From contig CANNGL010000004.1 in NCBI GenBank assembly GCA_947504205.1, positions 310,001 through 374,000 of the forward strand: DNA of 64,000 bases, given 5' to 3'. The stretch's first letter is position 1. Each line of letters opens with the position of its first letter. Under the pieces are notes generated by a model, which saw only the letters and a list, made by a program, of their open reading frames with translations, was not told the DNA's origin and searched no databases. The stretch comes from an uncultured Litoreibacter sp. Its GTDB lineage: Bacteria > Pseudomonadota > Alphaproteobacteria > Rhodobacterales > Rhodobacteraceae. Of the stretch, positions 1 to 9,692 are shown one piece after another. A program made the position numbers and the translations under genes.

Positions 1-1242
1 GATCTCATCTCGGAAATGACGGATCAAGCCTTGGATTGGCCAAGCGGCCGCATCGCCGAGTGCGCAGATCGTATGACCTTCCACCTGTTTGGTGACGTCG
101 AGCAACATGTCGATTTCTTCAACGGCAGCCTCGCCTTTCACCAGACGATCCATCACGCGCATCATCCACCCGGTGCCTTCGCGGCATGGCGTACATTGGC
201 CGCAGCTCTCGTGCTTGTAGAAGCTCGACAGGCGCCAGATGGCTTTGATGATGTCGGTGTCATTGTCCATCACGATGACAGCGGCAGTGCCCAGACCGGA
301 TTGCTGCTCGCGCAGCCAGTCGAAATCCATGATCGCGTCTTTGCGCATCACCGAGCCTGGCAGACATGGAACGGATGAGCCGCCGGGGATAACCGCTTTC
401 AGATTGTCCCAGCCGCCACGGATGCCGCCACAATGTTTCTCGATCAACTCGTCAAACGGGATCGACATTTCTTCTTCGACCACACAGGGGTTGTTCACGT
501 GTCCCGAGATGGCAAACAGCTTCGTGCCTGCGTTGTTCGGCCGCCCAAAGTTGGAGAACCAGGACGCGCCACGCCGCAGGATCGTCGGCACGACAGCGAT
601 CGATTCAACATTGTTCACAGTGGTCGGGCAACCATAGAGCCCTGCCCCCGCCGGGAACGGTGGCTTCATACGCGGCATGCCCTTCTTGCCTTCAAGGCTT
701 TCCAGCAGCGCCGTTTCTTCACCGCAGATATAGGCGCCCGCACCGTGATGCAGATACAGATCGAAATCCCAACCGGATTTGGCGGCGTTCTTGCCCAGAA
801 GCCCAGCTTCATAAGCCTCGTCGATGGCATTCTGAAGGGCTTCTTTCTCGCGGATATACTCGCCCCGGATGTAGATATAGCAGGCGTTTGCATTCATCGC
901 GAAGCTTGCGATCAGACAGCCCTCGATCAGGGTGTGGGGATCATGGCGCATGATCTCCCGGTCCTTGCAGGTGCCCGGCTCGGATTCGTCTGCATTCACC
1001 ACCAGATAGGAGGGTCGGCCATCGCTTTCCTTCGGCATGAAGGACCACTTGAGGCCAGTCGGGAAACCGGCCCCGCCGCGACCGCGCAGCCCCGACGACT
1101 TCATCTCTTCAACGATCCAATCGCGACCTTTTTTGATCAGCTTGTCGGTACCATCCCAATGGCCGCGCGATTTCGCGCCTTGGAGCGTACGGTCATGCAT
1201 CCCGTAGAGGTTCGTGAAAATCCGATCCTTATCCGCCAGCAT
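1..1242 (-). CDS. nuoF: NADH-quinone oxidoreductase subunit F, partial (3' end outside window)
   Basis: This is the NADH- and FMN-binding subunit of the peripheral arm of respiratory Complex I, which takes hydride from NADH and passes electrons to the iron-sulfur chain. The window holds 414 codons from the ATG at 1242 and no stop, so roughly the last 15-20 residues of a usual ~430-residue NuoF lie off the left edge. The glycine-rich nucleotide loop [13 protein letters not shown] is at residues 51-63. The N3 4Fe-4S motif [12 protein letters not shown] is encoded near 180-212. It is the last nuo gene seen here, 4 bp downstream of a small membrane protein gene, and the operon presumably continues to the left. 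The identification is secure; only the C-terminus is unseen. Confidence 0.97.
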   Translation of the reverse strand, partial: MLADKDRIFTNLYGMHDRTLQGAKSRGHWDGTDKLIKKGRDWIVEEMKSSGLRGRGGAGFPTGLKWSFMPKESDGRPSYLVVNADESEPGTCKDREIMRHDPHTLIEGCLIASFAMNANACYIYIRGEYIREKEALQNAIDEAYEAGLLGKNAAKSGWDFDLYLHHGAGAYICGEETALLESLEGKKGMPRMKPPFPAGAGLYGCPTTVNNVESIAVVPTILRRGASWFSNFGRPNNAGTKLFAISGHVNNPCVVEEEMSIPFDELIEKHCGGIRGGWDNLKAVIPGGSSVPCLPGSVMRKDAIMDFDWLREQQSGLGTAAVIVMDNDTDIIKAIWRLSSFYKHESCGQCTPCREGTGWMMRVMDRLVKGEAAVEEIDMLLDVTKQVEGHTICALGDAAAWPIQGLIRHFRDEI

Positions 1243-1246
1243 AGGC

Positions 1247-1474
1247 CTAGCTTTCCTTATCTGTCTGGCGGTCCCGCCAGAGCGTCCATGTCATCCACAG
1301 GGCCCATCCAAAAACCGCCAAGGTGGCAAGGTCGAACAGGGCCATAATTCGGTGCGGCCAGTCATATTCCGCCGCAAGAAACTGTACGAGGATATAGGCA
1401 ACGCCGGTTCCAGCAAGGATCTTCGCGATCAATCTGCCGCGCTGCGCTTGGCCTTGCTGGTTATCGGCACTCAT
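1247..1474 (-). CDS. Small two-helix membrane protein of the nuo operon (DUF5337-like)
   Basis: This protein of about 75 residues has a polar N-terminus ([13 protein letters not shown]) followed by two hydrophobic stretches, at about residues 16-33 and 40-63, and a charged tail ([10 protein letters not shown]). It looks like a small inner-membrane hairpin. The position between nuoE and nuoF matches a small unknown family I recall from Rhodobacteraceae nuo operons as DUF5337; that name is from memory. I start at the second in-frame cluster ATG (1474) because a GAGGATGGGC ribosome-binding stretch lies just before it; an ATG at 1486 would add four residues. It is 4 bp from nuoF, so it is co-expressed with Complex I and may assist assembly, but no function can be read from the sequence. 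Confidence 0.7.
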   Translation of the reverse strand: MSADNQQGQAQRGRLIAKILAGTGVAYILVQFLAAEYDWPHRIMALFDLATLAVFGWALWMTWTLWRDRQTDKES

Positions 1475-1492
1475 GCCCATCCTCATTTTTAT

Positions 1493-1524
1493 CGACCCCC
1501 CGACCAGATCAGGTCGGAGGGTCG
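1493..1524. other. Stem-loop inside the nuo operon
   Basis: Arms CGACCCCCCGACC (1493-1505) and GGTCGGAGGGTCG (1512-1524) pair over 13 positions with one mismatch around the 6-nt loop AGATCA. The stem fills the 56-bp gap between the helix-hairpin-helix gene and the small membrane gene. No T-run follows in the direction of transcription, so it is more likely an mRNA processing or stability element than a terminator. Confidence 0.6.
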
Positions 1525-1530
1525 GTTACG

Positions 1531-2358
1531 TTAGTACTTGGCGCGCTTGGAGAACTCGGTCTGTCCACCTTTGGCCAGTGTCTTGGCTTGTTTAATCCAG
1601 CCGTCGCGCTCGATGCGGCCTTTGAACTTCAGACGTTCATCGACCCATTCAACTTCTTTCTTCCGCCAGCCTGCAATCTGGTCGTAGTGCCAGAAGCCCA
1701 ACTCGTTCAGCGTTTTCTCAAGCCCCGGACCGACGCCTTTGATCATCTTCAAATCATCCGCGCCTGCTTTGCGCGGCTTTTTCATTGTCGATGGCTTGCC
1801 ATCCTTGGCAACAGGTTTGCGCGCCGCTTTCGCAGGTGCAGCAGCTGCGGCTTTTGTCGGTGCCTTGGCAGTCGCCGCTTTCGACGTGGATGCGGACTTG
1901 CCAGCAGCTTTCCTAGCTGCAGGTTTCTTGGCGGTCGCCGTTTTGGTTGCCGCTGGCTTTGCTGCCGCTTTTTTCGCAGCTGGCTTCTTGGCCGCAGGCT
2001 TTTTGGCCGCAGGTTTTGCAGCCTCCGGATCCGACATCAGTGAAGCAGGCGTCGCAGCCGCTGGGCTGGACGTGGTTGCCGATGTGGTCGCTGCCGACGC
2101 GGCAGAGGCTGGTTTGGTCGAGACAGGCTCTGTCGAGGCAGGCGTTATCGTCGCCTCATTCGGGCCCGGCAAAGACCGGCACAACGCCCATGTCAAAATC
2201 AGGCCACCCAGCACGAAAGCCACTAGACCAAAGAATATCGCCGCAACAATTGCGTAGTCGGCCAGTGCCACCAGCAAAGCTGCGACCAAGATGCCTCCTA
2301 GCAATGCAATACCCCAACACGTGGCTGCACATGTTAGGCCTCCGGATTTCTGGTTCAT
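1531..2358 (-). CDS. Membrane-anchored, Lys/Ala-rich protein with C-terminal helix-hairpin-helix domain
   Basis: This 275-residue protein has three parts. Residues ~12-62 form two hydrophobic segments. Residues ~85-195 are a low-complexity Ala/Lys/Pro/Thr linker with repeated AAKKPAAKK-type units resembling histone H1 tails. Residues ~198-275 form a compact domain containing [17 protein letters not shown], a helix-hairpin-helix signature (IKGVGP). The C-terminal domain is nearly the same as the tail of the adjacent NuoE, so the two are paralogous modules. HHH motifs usually bind nucleic acid non-specifically, but here they may mediate protein contact. The gene sits 31 bp downstream of nuoE with an AGGGAGTG ribosome-binding site before the ATG. 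The context implies a Complex I-associated role; function is unknown. Confidence 0.8.
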   Translation of the reverse strand: MNQKSGGLTCAATCWGIALLGGILVAALLVALADYAIVAAIFFGLVAFVLGGLILTWALCRSLPGPNEATITPASTEPVSTKPASAASAATTSATTSSPAAATPASLMSDPEAAKPAAKKPAAKKPAAKKAAAKPAATKTATAKKPAARKAAGKSASTSKAATAKAPTKAAAAAPAKAARKPVAKDGKPSTMKKPRKAGADDLKMIKGVGPGLEKTLNELGFWHYDQIAGWRKKEVEWVDERLKFKGRIERDGWIKQAKTLAKGGQTEFSKRAKY

Positions 2359-2389
2359 GGTTTCACTCCCTGTCCGCTATTTATTCGTC

Positions 2390-3538
2390 TTAGTATATAC
2401 CGCCTTTTCCGGCGCGTTTTGAAAATTCTGTCTGGCCACCTTTGGCCAGTACCTTCGCCTGTCGAACCCAATTGTCGCGCGAGACGCGACCCTTGAAGCC
2501 CTCCAGGTTTTCATCGACCCATTCGACCTCTTTCTTCCGCCACGAGGCGACCTGATCGAAGTGATAAACCCCCAGCTTGTGGAGAAGCTGCTCCAACTTG
2601 GGGCCTACGCCCTTGATCATCTTGAGATCATCGGCACCACCCTTGCGGGCTTTCTTCAACAATTCAGGCTTACCGTCTTTTGCAACTGGCTTTTTGGCCG
2701 TTGCCGCTTTGGCAGCCGTGTTGGTTTTGGGTCGTGCGATCTTTTTCGCTTCGACGGTTTCCTTGGCCATGGGCACTGCCCGAGCGGATGTCTTGGCCTT
2801 GCTCTCGACCTTGCGGGAAACGGTCTTGCCCTTCCCTTGCCATGGCGCCAGCAGCGGCACCTCGGTGCCGTCGATCCGCTTGATCGTATCTCCGATATCG
2901 GTCGCGAGCTGCGCTGAGGCGTTGTACTGGGTCACACCGCTGTCGAACTCCGTCAGCGAGGTCAGACCTTTCAGAGGCTCGGCTGCATACCGACCGTTTT
3001 GTGGCCCTGGCGTTGGAACCTTGCCTGCCGCCATCTCGTCAATGAGTACGCCCATGCGCTTGGCCGTCAGGTCTTCGTAATAATCCTTGCCGATCTGGGC
3101 CATCGGCGCGTTTGCGCAAGCTCCCAGACACTCGACCTCCTCCCAGCTGAATTTGCCGTCGTCAGATAGCTGATGCGGGTTTGCCGCGATCTTTTCCTTG
3201 CACACAGCCACAAGATCTTCAGCGCCGCAGATCATGCAGGACGTTGTGCCGCAAATCTGAATATGTGCCACGCTACCAACAGGTTGCAGCTGGAACATGA
3301 AGTAGAACGTCGCCACTTCCAGCGCCCGAATATAGGCCATATCGAGCATCGAGGCGACATGCTCAATCGCCGGACGGCTGAGCCAGCCCTCCTGCTCCTG
3401 CGCGCGCCAGAGAAGCGGAATGATCGCCGAGGCCTGACGCCCTTCTGGATATTTCGTGATCTGCGCTTCCGCCCAGGCCTGGTTGGCAGGCGAGAAAGCA
3501 AAAGCGTCAGGTTGGTCGTGATAGAGGCGGCGAAGCAT
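2390..3538 (-). CDS. nuoE: NADH-quinone oxidoreductase subunit E with C-terminal HHH extension
   Basis: NuoE carries the N1a 2Fe-2S cluster of the Complex I NADH-dehydrogenase module and partners with NuoF. The thioredoxin-like domain covers residues ~1-190; its cluster ligands are the two pairs in CGTTSC (Cx4C) and CLGAC (Cx3C). The protein is 382 residues, against roughly 160-240 in most bacteria. After residue ~220 a linker rich in Lys and Ala leads to an HHH domain with [17 protein letters not shown] at about residues 302-318. That tail repeats in the next gene downstream. The start codon overlaps the nuoD stop (TAATG), giving translational coupling. The extension is not required by the catalytic fold and seems to be a lineage-specific addition. 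Confidence 0.95.
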   Translation of the reverse strand: MLRRLYHDQPDAFAFSPANQAWAEAQITKYPEGRQASAIIPLLWRAQEQEGWLSRPAIEHVASMLDMAYIRALEVATFYFMFQLQPVGSVAHIQICGTTSCMICGAEDLVAVCKEKIAANPHQLSDDGKFSWEEVECLGACANAPMAQIGKDYYEDLTAKRMGVLIDEMAAGKVPTPGPQNGRYAAEPLKGLTSLTEFDSGVTQYNASAQLATDIGDTIKRIDGTEVPLLAPWQGKGKTVSRKVESKAKTSARAVPMAKETVEAKKIARPKTNTAAKAATAKKPVAKDGKPELLKKARKGGADDLKMIKGVGPKLEQLLHKLGVYHFDQVASWRKKEVEWVDENLEGFKGRVSRDNWVRQAKVLAKGGQTEFSKRAGKGGIY

Positions 3539-4755
3539 TAGCGGTCAATCTCCCCAAACACGACATCCATTGTGCCGATGATCGCAGCGACGTCGGCCAG
3601 TTGGTGGCCTTTGCAGATATAATCCATGGCTTGCAGGTGCGGAAAACCCGGGGCGCGCAGCTTGGCGCGGTAGGGTTTGTTCGTGCCGTCAGCCACAAGG
3701 TAGACGCCGAATTCACCTTTTGGTGCCTCGACGGCGGCGTAGACCTCGCCTTCGGGTACATGGAAGCCTTCGGTGTAAAGCTTGAAGTGGTGGATGAGCG
3801 CCTCCATCGAGGTTTTCATCTCGCCCCGTGTCGGCGGGGTCATCTTTCCACGGGCCATCACATCGCCCTGCCCTTCAGGCGCGCGCAGCTTGTCGATGGC
3901 TTGGCGAATGATCTTCACACTTTCGCGCATCTCCTGCATTCGGCACAGGTAGCGATCATAGCAATCGCCGTTCTTGCCGACCGGGATCTGGAAGTCGAAC
4001 TCGTCATAGCATTCGTAGGGCTGCGCGCGGCGCAAATCCCAAGCCAGACCAGACCCGCGCACCATTACGCCCGAGAAGCTCCAGTCGAGGATATCCTGTT
4101 CGGTGATCACACCAATATCGGCATTGCGCTGTTTGAAGATGCGGTTTTCGGTCAGCAGCCCGTCGATATCGCTCAGTGTTTTCAGAAACGGATCGCACCA
4201 TGCCTCGATATCGTCGATCAAATCAGGCGGCAGGTCCTGATGGACGCCGCCCGGGCGGAAATAGGCCGCGTGCAGACGCGCCCCGCAGGCCCGCTCATAG
4301 AACACCATCAGCTGTTCGCGTTCCTCGAACCCCCAAAGCGGTGGCGTCAGCGCGCCCACGTCCAAGGCTTGGGTCGTGACGTTCAGCAGGTGGTTCAGAA
4401 TCCGGCCGATCTCGCAATAAAGCACCCGGATCAACGACGCGCGACGGGGCACTTCCGTGCCGGTCAGCTTCTCGATGGCCAAACACCAGGCATGTTCCTG
4501 GTTCATCGGAGCCACATAATCAAGCCGGTCGAAATAGGGCAGGTTTTGCAGATATGTCCGCGACTCCATCAACTTTTCGGTGCCGCGGTGAAGCAGACCG
4601 ATATGTGGGTCGCAACGCTCGACAATCTCGCCGTCGAGTTCCAGCACCAGACGCAGCACGCCATGCGCTGCGGGGTGTTGAGGCCCGAAGTTGATATTGA
4701 AGTTTCGGATTTTCTGTTCGCCCGTCAGAGCGTCTTCGAATTTTCCGCCGTCCAT
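3538..4755 (-). CDS. nuoD: NADH-quinone oxidoreductase subunit D
   Basis: This 405-residue, 49-kDa-type subunit of Complex I, related to the large subunit of NiFe hydrogenases, helps form the quinone-binding pocket with NuoB. Recognisable family stretches are [20 protein letters not shown] near the N-terminus, [12 protein letters not shown], and [20 protein letters not shown] near the C-terminus. Full length fits the family. It is separate from nuoC rather than fused, and unusually two non-nuo genes (sulfotransferase and GFA protein) stand between nuoC and nuoD. Its ATG overlaps the stop of the GFA gene, and its stop overlaps the nuoE start, so the block is translated as a coupled unit. Confidence 0.97.
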   Translation of the reverse strand: MDGGKFEDALTGEQKIRNFNINFGPQHPAAHGVLRLVLELDGEIVERCDPHIGLLHRGTEKLMESRTYLQNLPYFDRLDYVAPMNQEHAWCLAIEKLTGTEVPRRASLIRVLYCEIGRILNHLLNVTTQALDVGALTPPLWGFEEREQLMVFYERACGARLHAAYFRPGGVHQDLPPDLIDDIEAWCDPFLKTLSDIDGLLTENRIFKQRNADIGVITEQDILDWSFSGVMVRGSGLAWDLRRAQPYECYDEFDFQIPVGKNGDCYDRYLCRMQEMRESVKIIRQAIDKLRAPEGQGDVMARGKMTPPTRGEMKTSMEALIHHFKLYTEGFHVPEGEVYAAVEAPKGEFGVYLVADGTNKPYRAKLRAPGFPHLQAMDYICKGHQLADVAAIIGTMDVVFGEIDR

Positions 4756-5189
4756 TATTTCTGATCCTCCGGTGTCGGAGCAAACATGGCAAAGACTTCC
4801 GCCTCAGTCATGGTTTTGGTTTCGTTTGCCAACGCATAATTGCCCGGCTTTTGATCGATAAAGACCTGCATGGTGAGGTCGAATTGTTCGGGGTCGTCGA
4901 AGGCTTGCATCGAGACATGCTGATAGTTGCCATCCTGAGTCTGCCAGACCAGCGAAGATCCACATCCGCGACAGAAGATGCGCTCGCCCCATTCGGATGC
5001 GCGGTAAGTGCCCGTTGGTGCCCCATCGGCGAACTTGACCGAACTGCCGCATTCAACGGTGGTCAGAATGCCGCCGGACCATTTTCGGCACATGCCACAG
5101 TGACAGGCCCCGCCTGTTGCGGTGTCGGCCTCTGCCTCGAAGTTGCATTTGCCACAAAGGCAAGAGCCGGAAAGCTGGACTTTGGCCAT
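4755..5189 (-). CDS. GFA-family (CENP-V/glutathione-dependent formaldehyde-activating) zinc protein
   Basis: This 144-residue protein has the cysteine pattern of the GFA/CENP-V fold: CLCGKC at residues 10-15, CHCGMC at about 30-35, and CRGCGSS at about 74-80, which would bind two zinc ions. Family members are annotated as glutathione-dependent formaldehyde-activating enzymes, but for most the substrate is unknown, so I name only the family. It lies inside the nuo operon, 3 bp after the sulfotransferase gene, and its end overlaps the nuoD start. That makes it a passenger with Complex I expression. Nothing ties it directly to NADH oxidation. Confidence 0.88.
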   Translation of the reverse strand: MAKVQLSGSCLCGKCNFEAEADTATGGACHCGMCRKWSGGILTTVECGSSVKFADGAPTGTYRASEWGERIFCRGCGSSLVWQTQDGNYQHVSMQAFDDPEQFDLTMQVFIDQKPGNYALANETKTMTEAEVFAMFAPTPEDQK

Positions 5190-5192
5190 CGA

Positions 5193-6086
5193 CTATCCCC
5201 TTTCCCGATTTTGCGACCAGCGCTCGGGAATTGCTCCGATATGCGCTTCGACATAATCATATTGAGGTGCCAATTGCCGCGCGAGTGCCGCACGGTGTTC
5301 GGGCGACAAAGCAATGCGATCCGCGCGATTGGCGATGCGGGCAAAATCAGCTTCCATCGGACGGATGCCAAGGAAGCGGCACAGCGTATCGATCATGTCT
5401 TGTGAAAACAGACGTTCGTAGAAGCCAACGAAGAGCTGATCTGCGTCCAAAGCGTTCTTCAAGCGGCCAAGAATAGCGGCGTAATCGGACCGGGCCTGAA
5501 CGCCGGTCTGATCCCCGTTCAGGACCTTCTCCAGCAATGAATGCGCTTCGGCTTCAACCTGTTCGCGTTCCGCTTCACCATGCTTGCGGTTGGCCCGCTG
5601 GCCTGCGGCGAGGCGAATGTTTGACCAAAGCCGTTCCACAGGATCGCGCAGCAGGTAGACGAATTTCACGACGCGGGACAGCCCCGCCATCAGGCGCAGA
5701 CGGGCTTCGCTGAGCAGAGCGTAGGCGGGGGTGATATCGGCGACCAGCTTGTCGTCCCGCCCTTCCCGCAGAAGCTTGAGATAGCCTTGCGTGTCCTCAT
5801 CGCGCTTCAGCAGATCAAGCAAAGCTGCGGCTTCGCGGCACCGAGCTTCCGAAGCCGCGCGACGTGCATCGCTTGTGGCCGCATCCCGCGCCGCTTGAGC
5901 CTGCGCGATGATCCGGGACATGCGTTTGATCTGATGATCGCGACCACCGAGATCGAGCGCGTCGAAGTAATGCAATTCCTTGACGCGCGGCAGGGCACAA
6001 TCCGGATGGTCGGATAGGTAACGGTAAAGCCAAGTGCTTCCCGCGCGTGTCGCCCCCAATCCGAACATCAAAGTGCCCTCGCTCAT
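5193..6086 (-). CDS. Sulfotransferase family protein inside the nuo operon
   Basis: This is a PAPS-dependent sulfotransferase-type protein of about 297 residues. The N-terminal GLGATRAGSTWLYRYLSDHP matches the 5'-phosphosulfate-binding loop, where the small residues and Thr line the sulfate donor. VVKFVYLLRDPVERLWSN fits the 3'-phosphate-binding segment with its Arg and Ser. The acceptor is not predictable. I start at the ATG at 6086 because it sits two bases after the nuoC stop (TAAGATG); upstream in-frame codons would run antiparallel through nuoC coding sequence. There is no signal peptide, so it is cytoplasmic. Its placement between nuoC and nuoD means it is transcribed with Complex I genes, an uncommon context. 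Confidence 0.88.
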   Translation of the reverse strand: MSEGTLMFGLGATRAGSTWLYRYLSDHPDCALPRVKELHYFDALDLGGRDHQIKRMSRIIAQAQAARDAATSDARRAASEARCREAAALLDLLKRDEDTQGYLKLLREGRDDKLVADITPAYALLSEARLRLMAGLSRVVKFVYLLRDPVERLWSNIRLAAGQRANRKHGEAEREQVEAEAHSLLEKVLNGDQTGVQARSDYAAILGRLKNALDADQLFVGFYERLFSQDMIDTLCRFLGIRPMEADFARIANRADRIALSPEHRAALARQLAPQYDYVEAHIGAIPERWSQNRERG

Positions 6087-6087
6087 C

Positions 6088-7585
<1,498 letters not shown>

Positions 7586-7639
7586 GCGTCTCTCCTTCGC
7601 GGCCCCTCTCTTTGTGCAGGGGTCTGTTGGCTCAGGGGA

Positions 7640-7668
7640 TGTTTACGCGCGGGCGTCGGAGGGGTCAA
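7640..7668 (-). promoter_or_regulatory. Predicted sigma70-type promoter of the nuo operon
   Basis: Read on the minus strand, TTGACC (7668-7663) and TAAACA (7645-7640) are separated by exactly 17 bp, about 55 bp before the nuoA GTG. The -35 is one base from consensus. The -10 lacks a T at its last position, a feature known for many Rhodobacter promoters that depend on CarD. Confidence 0.6.
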
Positions 7669-7720
7669 CCAATGGAAGTGATATCAGCCGATTGAAATCG
7701 TCGCAGTTTCAAGCCTCTCG

Positions 7721-8830
7721 CTACGTCAGGCGATCAAGAAGCGCGCGGGAGGGTTGTCCCGTCACAGGCAGACCATTCTGCCGTTGATAGGCTTCGATAC
7801 CGGCAAAGGTTTTCTTTCCAAGCACACCATCTGCATCACCGACCGAGAAGCCCTGTGCGTTCAATGCGTTTTGCAAGGCGACACGGTCCGATTGTGTCAG
7901 GCCATACTGGTCCGGGCCAAACTGCGCGCGCAGCGGCCCGCCGCCTGCAATCCTGTCAGACAGGTAGCCCACCGCGAGCGCGTAGGTGTCGGAATTGTTG
8001 TAGCGCTTGATGACCCTGAAATTACCGGTGGTCGAAAACCGTGGGCCTCCAGGATCGGGCTGCAACGCGCCATCGCTGGTTTCTTGCCCCCATCTGACAC
8101 CCGGCTGCCAACCGGATCGCTTGAGATACGCCGCCGCTGATGCCAGCGCATCGGTGGGATCATCCGACCAGATGTCCCGCTTGCCATCACCGGTGAAATC
8201 GACCGCATAGGCCAGATAAGACGTCGGGATAAACTGTGTGTGGCCCATCGCCCCGGCCCAAGAGCCGGTCATACGGCCCGCACTGACATCGCCTGCCTGC
8301 AATATCTTCAAGGCAGCGATCAGCTGGCCTTCGAAGAAACGCCCACGCCGCCCGTCATAAGCCAGTGTCGAGACCGCCGAGATCACAGGGATGTCGCCGC
8401 GCCGTTGACCAAAGTTGCTTTCAATGCCCCAAACCGCCGCGACGATTTCGGCCGGCACGCCATAGCGGCTTTCGATGGCCCGCAGCGTGGCACGGTTTGC
8501 GGCAAATGCCGCGCGGCCTCTGGCAACGCGCGCTTCGCTGGCGGTCAGGGCCAGATAATCCTCGAACGATCTTCGAAATTCAGCCTGATTGCGGTCACGC
8601 TCAACCACGTCGGGCAAAAAGCCTGCCCCTTGGAATGCGCGGTCGACCACCGCTCGGGAAATGCCCTGCGCCGTTGCGCGTGATTTGAACGCCGCGACCC
8701 ATGCGTCATAGCCCGGATTGCGTTGTGGTCTGACCGCGGATGCGGCGTTTCCGGTGCTTGGCAATGTGGTCGTGCAGGCCTGCAAAAGTCCTGCTCCGGC
8801 ACCGAGTAATACTGATCGTCTTCCCAACAT
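7721..8830 (-). CDS. Lytic murein transglycosylase lipoprotein (MltB-like) with peptidoglycan-binding domain
   Basis: This protein of 369 residues cleaves peptidoglycan glycan strands in the periplasm. The N-terminus MLGRRSVLLGAGAGLLQACT combines a twin-arginine-like start with a lipobox (LLQAC, Cys19), so it is probably lipid-anchored. The MltB-type catalytic domain covers about residues 40-290, with VAAVWGIESNFGQRRGDIPV holding the catalytic Glu and GAMGHTQFIPTSYLAYAVD downstream. A C-terminal PG_binding_1 domain follows (LQNALNAQGFSVGDADGVLG, residues ~308-367). It faces away from the nuo promoter, with its own extended -10 (TGCTAGAAT) upstream. Confidence 0.93.
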   Translation of the reverse strand: MLGRRSVLLGAGAGLLQACTTTLPSTGNAASAVRPQRNPGYDAWVAAFKSRATAQGISRAVVDRAFQGAGFLPDVVERDRNQAEFRRSFEDYLALTASEARVARGRAAFAANRATLRAIESRYGVPAEIVAAVWGIESNFGQRRGDIPVISAVSTLAYDGRRGRFFEGQLIAALKILQAGDVSAGRMTGSWAGAMGHTQFIPTSYLAYAVDFTGDGKRDIWSDDPTDALASAAAYLKRSGWQPGVRWGQETSDGALQPDPGGPRFSTTGNFRVIKRYNNSDTYALAVGYLSDRIAGGGPLRAQFGPDQYGLTQSDRVALQNALNAQGFSVGDADGVLGKKTFAGIEAYQRQNGLPVTGQPSRALLDRLT

Positions 8831-8865
8831 GCTGCCTGCTCTCTATTTTTTGCTCGAATTTTTGG

Positions 8866-8876
8866 TCATTCTAGCA
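8866..8876 (-). promoter_or_regulatory. Candidate extended -10 element upstream of the transglycosylase gene
   Basis: On the minus strand TGCTAGAAT, an extended -10 with hexamer TAGAAT at 8873-8868, lies about 38 bp upstream of the start codon in the 76-bp gap after the liu operon. No convincing -35 is seen, so this is a weak call. Confidence 0.35.
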
Positions 8877-8906
8877 CGCAATCTGAGCCTGCGCATCTGT
8901 GGTATT

Positions 8907-9692
8907 TCAGTCAGACGTTACCCAAGCAGCCTTTCGCTTCTCGAAAAATGCTGCGATGCCTTCGGGCGCCTCTGGACTGGACCAACGGGTGATCAACGCA
9001 TCGACCGAGCGCGCGACTTCAGCGGTCGTTGGGGCCTGTCCCAAATCAAGGGCCAGCGCCTTTGCTTCTGCAACAGCGCCCGGCGCACAGGCCAGATAGG
9101 GGCGTACTTCCGCTTCGACTGTGCTGTCGAGATCGCTTGCGGGAACCGCCTTCGCGATCACACCCAGTGTCAGCGCGTCTTCGGCTCCGAAGACACGGGA
9201 GGACATGAAGACCCGTCGCGCCATTGCCTCACCAAGGCGGGCCAGAACATAAGGTCCGATTGTCGCGGGCAGCAAACCCAGTCGGGTTTCCGTGAGGCCA
9301 AACTTGGCATCTTCGGTTGCGATGGCGATGTCGCAGATGCAGGCCATCCCAACCCCACCGCCGAAAGCCGATCCTTCGATCCGGGCGATCACCGGTTTGG
9401 GAAGCCGGTTCCACTTTCCAAGCATCTCGGCCAGTTTCGTGGCCTCGCTCCGCCGTTGAGAATCGTCGGCGTCGATCTGGGCTTTCATCCAGTTCAGATC
9501 ACCGCCAGCGCAGAAATGTCCGCCCGCACCCGTCAAAACAACAACCCGGCTGTCATCTTGAGCCAGGATATCCGCCATGTCGGAGAGTGCCGTGATCAGG
9601 ATACCGGAAAGCGCGTTGCGTTTATCAGGCCGGTTCAACGTGATCGTGGTGACGCCGCGCCCATCAGTTTCTTTCAGAAGCACTTCATCCAT
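8907..9692 (-). CDS. liuC: Enoyl-CoA hydratase/isomerase family, probable methylglutaconyl-CoA hydratase
   Basis: This crotonase-fold enzyme of 261 residues very likely hydrates 3-methylglutaconyl-CoA to HMG-CoA in leucine degradation. The oxyanion-hole segments are GAGGHFCAGGDLNWM (around residues 55-69) and ARIEGSAFGGGVGMACICD (around 104-122), followed by the LTETRLGLLPATIGPYVLAR stretch of the crotonase family. Substrate is inferred from position: last gene of the liu cluster, overlapping the HMG-CoA lyase gene by 8 bp. On sequence alone it could act on another enoyl-CoA. Confidence 0.87.
   Translation of the reverse strand: MDEVLLKETDGRGVTTITLNRPDKRNALSGILITALSDMADILAQDDSRVVVLTGAGGHFCAGGDLNWMKAQIDADDSQRRSEATKLAEMLGKWNRLPKPVIARIEGSAFGGGVGMACICDIAIATEDAKFGLTETRLGLLPATIGPYVLARLGEAMARRVFMSSRVFGAEDALTLGVIAKAVPASDLDSTVEAEVRPYLACAPGAVAEAKALALDLGQAPTTAEVARSVDALITRWSSPEAPEGIAAFFEKRKAAWVTSD

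Noticed and set aside
433-1347. Long plus-strand open frame of 304 codons
   Set aside because: It is antisense to nuoF, whose conserved motifs are clear, and its protein has no recognisable domain or ribosome site.
1800-2030. Repetitive stretch resembling tandem DNA repeats
   Set aside because: It encodes the Ala/Lys-rich linker of the HHH protein; the periodicity is codon-level low complexity, not a CRISPR or satellite.
3601-4764. Plus-strand open frame of 387 codons
   Set aside because: It lies antisense across nuoD; high GC leaves few stops in that frame and the product is unlike any family.
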